Source: DASWHF01 sp036393295 (GTDB taxonomy: Bacteria; Pseudomonadota; Gammaproteobacteria; Acidiferrobacterales; UBA6901). From it: 53,277 nucleotides of DNA. Shown here one piece after another: positions 14,202 to 20,944 of the stretch. The stretch covers positions 1 through 53,277 of the forward strand of contig DASWHF010000050.1 in assembly GCA_036393295.1 (NCBI GenBank), read 5' to 3'. A program made the translations under genes and the position numbers. The first letter of the stretch is position 1; each line of letters begins with the position of its first letter. A model generated the notes under the pieces. It saw only the letters and a program-made list of their open reading frames with translations, did not search any database and was not told where the DNA came from.

Positions 14202-16640
14202 ATGCCGAACGATCTGTCCGTCTCTGCGCCGCGACCGCCGGATTCCGAGCTGCCGGCGGCCGCCTTGCGGGCGCGCTTCGATCCGGCGCGGCTCGATTTC
14301 GCGACCACCGCGGAGCTGGCCGCCGACAAACCGCTGATCGGCCAGCGGCGCGCGCTGCGTGCCATGGACTTCGGCCTGCACATCCCCGGCCATGCTTACA
14401 ATATCTATGTCTCGGGCGTGCCGGGCACCGGCAAGCGCTCGATCGTCATGCCGCTCATCCGCCAGGCGGCCGAGCAGCAGCCGACCCCCGACGACTGGTG
14501 TTACGTCAACAACTTCCGCGACCCGGACCGGCCGCGCGCGCTGAACCTGCCGGCCGGCCAGGGCCGGGTGTTCCAGCGCGAGGTCGCGGCGCTGGTCGAA
14601 GCCTTGCGCCGCGAGCTGCCGCGCGCCTTCCAGGGCAAGGACTACGAGGAGCGCCACCAGGAGCTGCACGATACGCTGTCGAAGGCGCACGCGCGTCTCA
14701 GCGCCGCGCTCGAGGAGGCCGCCAAGGCGGAGCGCTTCGTGCTGCGCTCGACGCCGGTCGGCTTCGTGATGGTGCCGCTGCATCGCGGCAAGCCGATCGA
14801 CGCCGAGGAGTTCCACGCGCTCGACGAGGCGACGCGCGACGATATCACGCAGCGCGAAAAGCGCGTCGACGCCGCGGTGCGCAATTTCCGTCAGCAGTTG
14901 CGCGCCGAGCAGGAGCGCTTCAAGCGCGAGGTCGATGCGCTCAACCGGCGCGTCGCGCTGTACACCTCCGAGCACCTGTTCGAGTCGCTGCGCGAGCGCT
15001 ACGGGGCGACGGCGAAGCTCGCCGACTTCATCGACCAGGTGCAGCACGACGTGCTCGAGCACGTCGACGGCTTCCTGGCCGCCGCCGAGGCGGGGGCCGA
15101 GGACCGGGAGGAGCCGGCGCCGTGGCTGACGCGCTACGCGGTCAACGTCGTGGTCGACAACGACGGATTGCGCGGCGCGCCGGTGGTGGACGAGGCGCAC
15201 CCGACCTACAACAACCTGATCGGCCGGGTCGAGCGCAAGGCGCGTCTCGGTTTCCTGTACACCGATTTCACCCAGATCAAGGCCGGCGCGATGCTGCGCG
15301 CCAACGGCGGCTATCTGCTGCTGAACGTGCTGGACATGCTGCGCCAGCCGTTCGCCTGGGACGCGCTCAAGCGCGTCATCAAGCAGCGCGCGCTGGTTGT
15401 CGAGGACGCCGCCGAGGTGTTCGGGCTGGTGGCGACTGCGGCCCTCAAGCCGGAGCCGATTCCGCTGATGCTGCGCGTCGTGCTGATCGGCAATCCGCTG
15501 TTCTACTATCTGTTGCAGGCCTACGACGAGGAGTTCGCCGAGATCTTCAAGGTCAAGGCCGATTTCGACGTCGATCAGCCGGTCAGCGACGAGCTCGCCG
15601 GCCAGTATGCGCGTTTCGTCGGCGCGCTGTGTCGCGACGAGGGGCTGCGGCACTTCGAGCGCGCCGCCGTGGCGACGGTGATCGAGCACGCCGCGCGCCT
15701 CGCCGAGCACCGCGACCGCCTGTCGCTCAAGTTCAGCGAGCTCGCCGACCTGCTGCGCGAATCCAGCTACTGGGCCGGGCAGGACGACGCCCGGCATGTG
15801 TCGGCCGCGCACGTCGCGCGCGCCATCGGCGAGAAGCGCTACCGCGGCAATCTGATCGAGGAGCGCCTGCGTGACCTGATCGCGGAGGGCACGTTGCGGG
15901 TCGCGGTCGGCGGCAGCGCGGTCGGGCAGGTCAACGGACTGTCGGTGCTCGATCTCGGTGACGTGAGCTTCGGCCGCCCGGTGCGCATCACCGCGCGGGT
16001 GTTTCTCGGCCAGGACGGGATCGTCGACATCGAACGCGAGGCGAAGCTGGGCGGCAACGTCCACAACAAGGGCGTGTTGATCCTGACCGGTTTCCTGGCC
16101 GGGCGTTATGCGCGCCAGCACACGCTGTCGCTGTCGGCGACGCTCGCTTTCGAGCAGAGTTACGGCACGGTCGAGGGCGACAGCGCCTCGCTCGCCGAGC
16201 TGGTCGCGCTGCTGTCGGCGCTGGCCCAGGTGCCGGTCCGCCAGGATCTCGCGGTCACCGGTTCGATCGACCAGCACGGCGCGCTGCAGGCGGTCGGCGG
16301 CGTCAACGAGAAGATCGAGGGCCACTTCCGGGTCTGCCGGGCGCTGGGCTTGAGCGGCACGCAGGGGGTGATCATTCCCGGCGCGAATGTCCGCCACCTG
16401 ATGCTCGACGAGGAGGTCGTGGCGGCGGTCGCGGCCGGGCGTTTCCACGTCCATGCCGCGGACGACGTCGACCGGGCGCTGACGCTGCTCACCGGCTGCG
16501 ACGCGGGTGCCCGGCGCGCCGACGGCAGCTATCCGCCCGGCAGCGTGAACGCCGCCGTGGCCGGGCGCCTGCGTGACATGGAGAAGCGCCTGGCGCGCCT
16601 GGAGCGCGCGCGCCGCGGCGCGCGCCCGGCGTCCGACTGA
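14202..16640 (+). CDS. Lon-family ATP-dependent protease (LonB/YcbZ-like, AAA_32 type)
   Basis: An 812-residue protein. The N-terminal AAA_32 ATPase has Walker A GVPGTGKRS (72-80) and a long inserted helical region of about 170-330. The C-terminal Lon protease domain has the catalytic dyad Ser661 (GDSASLAEL) and Lys704 (NEKIEG); the 43-residue spacing equals that of E. coli Lon (S679/K722). It lacks the classical Lon substrate-binding N-domain and resembles the E. coli YcbZ and P. aeruginosa AsrA-type proteases, which are linked to stress. ATG 14202 was chosen because upstream in-frame codons lie over the FNR promoter. Probably FNR-activated. Confidence 0.88.
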   Translation: MPNDLSVSAPRPPDSELPAAALRARFDPARLDFATTAELAADKPLIGQRRALRAMDFGLHIPGHAYNIYVSGVPGTGKRSIVMPLIRQAAEQQPTPDDWCYVNNFRDPDRPRALNLPAGQGRVFQREVAALVEALRRELPRAFQGKDYEERHQELHDTLSKAHARLSAALEEAAKAERFVLRSTPVGFVMVPLHRGKPIDAEEFHALDEATRDDITQREKRVDAAVRNFRQQLRAEQERFKREVDALNRRVALYTSEHLFESLRERYGATAKLADFIDQVQHDVLEHVDGFLAAAEAGAEDREEPAPWLTRYAVNVVVDNDGLRGAPVVDEAHPTYNNLIGRVERKARLGFLYTDFTQIKAGAMLRANGGYLLLNVLDMLRQPFAWDALKRVIKQRALVVEDAAEVFGLVATAALKPEPIPLMLRVVLIGNPLFYYLLQAYDEEFAEIFKVKADFDVDQPVSDELAGQYARFVGALCRDEGLRHFERAAVATVIEHAARLAEHRDRLSLKFSELADLLRESSYWAGQDDARHVSAAHVARAIGEKRYRGNLIEERLRDLIAEGTLRVAVGGSAVGQVNGLSVLDLGDVSFGRPVRITARVFLGQDGIVDIEREAKLGGNVHNKGVLILTGFLAGRYARQHTLSLSATLAFEQSYGTVEGDSASLAELVALLSALAQVPVRQDLAVTGSIDQHGALQAVGGVNEKIEGHFRVCRALGLSGTQGVIIPGANVRHLMLDEEVVAAVAAGRFHVHAADDVDRALTLLTGCDAGARRADGSYPPGSVNAAVAGRLRDMEKRLARLERARRGARPASD

Positions 16641-16722
16641 CGGCGCCGCGCGCCGGTCCGACATTGGTTTTCCGCGCGCACCTGCGCATAATCGGGTCCG
16701 ACCCGCAATCGAGGAGTCCGAC

Positions 16723-17286
16723 ATGTTCGAAAAAGCGAAAGCCGTGCTGCTCGGCGCCGTCGTGGTCATTGCCGTCGGGGCCGCGCTGTACGTCGGCGGA
16801 TACTGGTACGCGAACCGGCAATTTTCCGGGGAGAAGCAGCAGCTCAACGCCCAGGTCGACGCGGCCCAGGCGCAACTGTCGGAGCTGAGCAGCGCCAACC
16901 GGCTGTTGCGCGCGCGCTTCGCCCTGTACCAGGCGGCCGCGCAGCTCGACCAGCGCAATTTCGGCAGCGCCAACACCCATCTCCACGAGGCCGCGGGCAT
17001 GCTCGCCGGAGCGGTGCCGGGCGCCGGCGTCGCGGCGGATTTCGAGGCGTTGCGCGACGAGCTGGCCGGCACCAATATCCAGGTCGCCGAGGATCTCGAG
17101 GCGCAGCGCGCGCGGGTGCTGGACTTCGGCCGCCGGCTCGACGCCCTGCTACCGGCGAATCCCGAAGGCGCGCCGAGCGTCGCGTCGCCTGCGCCCGCCG
17201 TTGCGCCACCCGGCCCGACGACGACTCCCACCCCGACGCCGGCGGTCGAGGCGCCGGCCGGCGCCGGCAGTCCTGCGCCGCAATAG
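16723..17286 (+). CDS. Membrane-anchored coiled-coil protein, unknown function
   Basis: A 187-residue protein with one N-terminal transmembrane helix (about 7-28), a helical coiled-coil segment (EKQQLNAQVDAAQAQLSELS to about residue 60), further helices to about 145, and a Pro/Thr/Ala-rich tail. GAGGAGT sits 6 bases before ATG. The topology suggests an envelope protein with its bulk in the periplasm. It lies 82 bases after the Lon gene and may share its transcript. I do not recognise the family. Confidence 0.65.
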   Translation: MFEKAKAVLLGAVVVIAVGAALYVGGYWYANRQFSGEKQQLNAQVDAAQAQLSELSSANRLLRARFALYQAAAQLDQRNFGSANTHLHEAAGMLAGAVPGAGVAADFEALRDELAGTNIQVAEDLEAQRARVLDFGRRLDALLPANPEGAPSVASPAPAVAPPGPTTTPTPTPAVEAPAGAGSPAPQ

Positions 17287-17435
17287 GCCCCGCCCACGCG
17301 CGGCGCTGTAAGTTGCCGACGACATCCGACGACTCATGGGAAGTCCTGCCATCGCCCCGGCAGTCTCGTGCCGCCGGCTTGCCATGCGGCAAAGGCGTGG
17401 CGTGGGGCCTGCCCGGTCACTATGGAGGAAAAACC

Positions 17436-17840
17436 ATGACCCAGGAGAGTCGGCTGTCGATCGCGCTGTTGTTCATGCGGCTCAGCGTGTTTCTGGTGAT
17501 GCTGATGTGGACGCTGGACAAGTTCATCAATCCCCAGCACGCCTCGGCCGTTTACGAGGGGTTTTATTTCATCAAGGGCGTCGGCCCCGGCTTGCTGACC
17601 CTGATCGGCTCGCTGGAACTGGTCGTCCTGGTGGCCTTCGTCGTCGGCTATCAGAAGAAATGGACCTACGGGGCGGTGCTGCTGTTTCACGCGGTGTCGA
17701 CGTTGTCGTCCTACCAGCAGTACTTCGCGCCCTACACCGGACCCAATCTGCTGTTCTTCGCCGCCTGGCCGATGCTCGCCGCCTGCTACGCGCTGTTCAC
17801 GCTGCGCGAGTTCGACACGCGCTGGGCCATAGAGAAATAG
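17436..17840 (+). CDS. DoxX-like four-helix membrane protein
   Basis: A 134-residue protein with four transmembrane segments, starting IALLFMRLSVFLVMLMWTLD, then KFINPQHA, GLLTLIGSLELVVLVAFVVG, and a C-terminal FFAAWPMLAACYALFTL. The pattern of Arg in helix 1, the DK-x-INP loop and helix 3 resembles the DoxX/DoxD-like family, associated with thiosulfate and redox metabolism. The closeness is moderate and the activity cannot be assigned. A strong GGAGGA box lies 6 bases before ATG. It converges with the DsbG-like gene. Confidence 0.65.
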   Translation: MTQESRLSIALLFMRLSVFLVMLMWTLDKFINPQHASAVYEGFYFIKGVGPGLLTLIGSLELVVLVAFVVGYQKKWTYGAVLLFHAVSTLSSYQQYFAPYTGPNLLFFAAWPMLAACYALFTLREFDTRWAIEK

Positions 17841-17864
17841 CGCCGCCGCGGCCGTCGGCGACGG

Positions 17865-18461
17865 TCATTGCACCTGGGGAATGATCTGCTTGAGGAAGTT
17901 GTCGGGCGGCGCGCCGGTCACGATCACGGCGGTGCCGTCGGTCACGTGGAACACCAGCGTCGGCACTGCCTCGCTGCCGGTAAGGCGCAGCAGCTCGACG
18001 TTGTGCTTGAGCTTCGCCATCACCGCGTCGTCGGCCAGCGGGTCGTCGATCGCCGCGCCGTAGCCGGTCTCGGGGCTGAAGCCGCGCTCGTTGCGGTCGA
18101 GCGCCGCGGCCGGGTCGGGTGCGGCGAGGATGCTGGCCGCCTTGCCGGGGCTGGACTCCATCAGCACGCCGACCACGATCCAATGCAGCTCGACCTCGCC
18201 GCGGGCGATATACGGCTGCAGACCCAGGTAGAGCTTGTGGCAATAGGGGCAGTTGGGGTCGATGAAGGCAACTATCCCATGCGGGCTCTTGCCCTGGCGG
18301 ATGACGGTCGCCCGATCGAGGTCACGCAGTATCGACTCGGCCGCCTGCCGGCGGGCCTCGGCGCGTTGCGTGGTATCGGGCGGCGCCGCCGGCGTGCCGG
18401 CGGCGGTTCCGAGGAGCATGGCGAGGCAAAGCAGGCGTAACAGGTGGGCGGCTAGGGTCAT
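17865..18461 (-). CDS. Periplasmic thiol:disulfide interchange protein, DsbG/DsbC-like
   Basis: A 198-residue exported protein with a signal peptide (MTLAAHLLRLLCLAMLLGTA) and a thioredoxin fold. The redox motif is CPYC (FIDPNCPYCHKLY) and the cis-proline segment is AVPTLVF. It is shorter than E. coli DsbC/DsbG and has only a brief N-terminal region, so the usual dimerisation domain looks reduced. Probably an isomerase or reductase for envelope proteins. It is the last gene before a 390-base intergenic region. Confidence 0.8.
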   Translation of the reverse strand: MTLAAHLLRLLCLAMLLGTAAGTPAAPPDTTQRAEARRQAAESILRDLDRATVIRQGKSPHGIVAFIDPNCPYCHKLYLGLQPYIARGEVELHWIVVGVLMESSPGKAASILAAPDPAAALDRNERGFSPETGYGAAIDDPLADDAVMAKLKHNVELLRLTGSEAVPTLVFHVTDGTAVIVTGAPPDNFLKQIIPQVQ

Positions 18462-18851
18462 GGCGGGCTCGTCGCTCCTGGGATGGGGCCGAATGATGCC
18501 GTGGGTTAGACTTGGCCACGGCGGGTTTCCTTACCGCGGGTGCCTTCCGGTCCTGTCGCCGGGCAGCTCGTGGCGGGCGGTCGCGGCGCGAACCTCATGT
18601 TACGTGACGGCATCATGGCGCGATCATAATGAATTTCCGTGGAAAACCATTGCCCCGACCGTCGCGCGCCGTGGCCCGGCGGCGGCAGATCACCCTGCAA
18701 AGTCAATACCTTGACCTAAAGACCCAAAAAAACGATCATACGCCGCTCAAAATTTGGCGACGAGCTGAACGCGGGCCCGCCACGGACCCGGACATTCCAA
18801 GCGAATTCACGCACCTTTCCGTACTATAAGCCCTTAACCCAAGGGAGATTC
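18462..18851. other. Intergenic region upstream of pdhA
   Basis: About 390 bases without a credible gene. It must hold the promoters of the divergent DsbG-like gene and the pdh operon. A TTGACC at 18711-18716 and an AT-rich TATAAG at 18825-18830 are possible promoter elements but are not correctly spaced with each other. I see no strong hairpin or known operator. Confidence 0.4.
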
Positions 18852-19856
18852 ATGAAAGCCGCTGACCAGAAACGCCTGCTGCGCGAGATGATTTTTTACC
18901 GCCGCTTCGAGGAGCGCTGCTTCGAAGCCTATATGGAGCACAAGATCGGCGGCTTCCTGCACCTGTACTCCGGCCAGGAGGCGATCGCCACCGGCGTGCT
19001 GGAGACGGCCAAGCCCGGCCACGATTACGTCATCACCGGCTACCGCGACCATATCCACGCCATCAAGGCCGGCGCCCCGCCGCGCGAGGTCATGGCCGAG
19101 CTCTACGGCCGGGAGACCGGCAGTTCGCGCGGGCGCGGCGGCTCCATGCACATCTTCGACCCGACGGTGAACTTCATGGGCGGCTACGCCCTGGTCGGCC
19201 AGCCGTTCCCGCTGGCCGCGGGGCTGGCGCTGGCCTGCAAGCACAAGAAGACCGACCAGATCGCCATCTGCTTCCTCGGCGACGGCGCCAACAACCAGGG
19301 CACCTTCCACGAGACCATGAACATGGCCTCGGTCTGGCACCTGCCGGTGTTGTTCGTCTGCGAGAACAACCAGTACGCCATCGGCACGCGCATCGACCGC
19401 TCGACCGCGGTGCTCGACCAGTACAAGCGCGTGTGCGGCTACAACATGCCGTCCAGCCAGCACGACGGCCAGGACATCGATACGGTGATGACGGCGGCCA
19501 AGAAGGCCATCGACCACGTGCGCGGAGGCCACGGGCCGTACTTCATCGAATTCATGACCTACCGCCTGCGCGGCCATTCGATGTCGGACAAGACCGCCGT
19601 CTACCGCAGCAAGGAGGAGGAACAGGAGTGGGCCAAGCGTGATCCGATCCTGATCTACAGCCAGAAGCTCATCAAGGCCGGTGCGGTCACCGAAGCGGAT
19701 ATCAAGAAAATGGAGCAGGAGATCCAGGACGAGATCGAGAACGACATCATCAAGTTCGCCGAGGAAAGCCCCGATCCGCGTATCGAGGACCTGACCAAGT
19801 ACGTCCTCGACGACAACCCGGACCCGCGCTGGATCGGGCCGCTGCAGAACACCTAA
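18852..19856 (+). CDS. pdhA: Pyruvate dehydrogenase E1 component, alpha subunit
   Basis: Thiamine-diphosphate-dependent decarboxylase subunit of 334 residues. Signatures are HLYSGQEAIATGVL, DHIHAIKAGAPPREVMAELY, SSRGRGGSMHIFD, and the ThDP motif beginning GDGANNQGTFHETMNMASVW and ending ENNQYAIGT. The phosphorylation-loop region YRLRGHSMSD is conserved. This is the heterodimeric alpha/beta E1 type, not the homodimeric AceE type typical of many gammaproteobacteria. It lies 12 bases before pdhB. The start follows an AAGGGAG box. Confidence 0.95.
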   Translation: MKAADQKRLLREMIFYRRFEERCFEAYMEHKIGGFLHLYSGQEAIATGVLETAKPGHDYVITGYRDHIHAIKAGAPPREVMAELYGRETGSSRGRGGSMHIFDPTVNFMGGYALVGQPFPLAAGLALACKHKKTDQIAICFLGDGANNQGTFHETMNMASVWHLPVLFVCENNQYAIGTRIDRSTAVLDQYKRVCGYNMPSSQHDGQDIDTVMTAAKKAIDHVRGGHGPYFIEFMTYRLRGHSMSDKTAVYRSKEEEQEWAKRDPILIYSQKLIKAGAVTEADIKKMEQEIQDEIENDIIKFAEESPDPRIEDLTKYVLDDNPDPRWIGPLQNT

Positions 19857-19868
19857 CGGGACCTGAAC

Positions 19869-20849
19869 ATGGCAGAGATTTTTTACTGGGAGGCGATCCG
19901 TCGCGCCCATGACGAGGAGCTGGCCAATGACCGCCTGGTGATCGCCATGGGCGAGGACATCGGCGTGGTCGGCGGCACCTACAAGGCCACCTCCGGGCTG
20001 TTCGAGAAATACGGCGAGCACCGCATCATCGACACGCCGATCTCCGAGAACTCCTACACCGGCATCGGCATCGGCGCGTCGATGGCGGGCATGCGGCCGA
20101 TCATCGAGATCATGTCGATCAATTTCGCGCTGCTGGCGCTCGATACCTTAATAAACGCCGCCGCCAAGATCCGCTATATGTCGGGCGGCCGCGCCACCTG
20201 CCCGATCGTCATGCGCACCCCGGGCGGCACCGCCCACCAGCTCGCCGCCCAGCACTCGGCGCGCCTGGCGCGCATGTTCATGTCGACCTCCGGCCTGCGC
20301 GTGGTCACGCCGCGCGGGCCGCTCGATGCCTGCGGCATGCTGAAATCCGCGGTGCGCTGCAACGACCCGGTGATCTTCATCGAGCACGAGCGCATGTACA
20401 ACATGAAGGGCGAGGTGCCGGACCAGGAGTACTTCCGGCCGCTCGAGGGCGCCGAGATCGTGCGCAAGGGCACCGACATCACGCTCATCGGCTACAACTG
20501 GAGCGTGCACCTGTGCCTGGAGGCCGCCAAGCGCCTGGAGAAGGACGGCATCAGCGCCGAGGTCATCGATCTGCGCTCGCTGAAACCCCTCGACCGCGAG
20601 ACCATCCGCCGCTCGGTGGAGAAGACCCACCGCATGCTGGTCGCCGAGGAGGACGAGGCGGCGAACGGCGTCGGTTCGGAAATCATCTCTATCGTCATCG
20701 AGGACTGCTTCTTCGCCCTCGACGCCCAGCCGGTCCGCGTCCACGCGGCTGACGTGCCAGTTCCCTACGCGGCCAACCTCGAGCACGAGGCGATACCGGA
20801 CGCCGACGATGTCTATAAGGGTGCCCTCAAGGTAATGGGGCGGATTTAA
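19869..20849 (+). CDS. pdhB: Pyruvate dehydrogenase E1 component, beta subunit
   Basis: A 326-residue partner of pdhA. It shows GEDIGVVGGTYKATSGLFEK, DTPISENSYTGIGIGASMAG, the transketolase central region (MRTPGGTAHQLAAQHSAR) and the C-terminal VIDLRSLKPLDRETI with EEDEAANGVGSEI. Together with E1 alpha it makes the alpha2-beta2 decarboxylase that acetylates the lipoyl groups of the E2-E3 fusion encoded next. It is followed by a palindromic repeat in the gap before that gene. Confidence 0.95.
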   Translation: MAEIFYWEAIRRAHDEELANDRLVIAMGEDIGVVGGTYKATSGLFEKYGEHRIIDTPISENSYTGIGIGASMAGMRPIIEIMSINFALLALDTLINAAAKIRYMSGGRATCPIVMRTPGGTAHQLAAQHSARLARMFMSTSGLRVVTPRGPLDACGMLKSAVRCNDPVIFIEHERMYNMKGEVPDQEYFRPLEGAEIVRKGTDITLIGYNWSVHLCLEAAKRLEKDGISAEVIDLRSLKPLDRETIRRSVEKTHRMLVAEEDEAANGVGSEIISIVIEDCFFALDAQPVRVHAADVPVPYAANLEHEAIPDADDVYKGALKVMGRI

Positions 20850-20858
20850 ACATAAGTT

Positions 20859-20931
20859 CAAGTAGCAAGTGGCAAGTAGCAAGGAAACCTTGTTATTTGC
20901 CTTTACCTTGCTACTTGCCACTTGCAACTTG
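20859..20931. repeat. AAGTAGCAAGTGGC-type inverted repeat, copy 1
   Basis: Two 26-base arms (20859-20884 and 20906-20931) are reverse complements with one mismatch. Each arm is built of short units of the type CAAGTAGCAAGTGG. It sits between pdhB and the E2-E3 gene, ending 13 bases before that start codon. The same family recurs at 23688-23775. Confidence 0.85.
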
Positions 20932-20944
20932 CCACTGGTTTAAA

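Noticed and set aside
14088..17297. A 1069-codon minus-strand open frame across the Lon gene and its neighbour
   Set aside because: Low-complexity Arg/Ala/Leu composition and complete overlap with a protease that has intact Walker and catalytic motifs.
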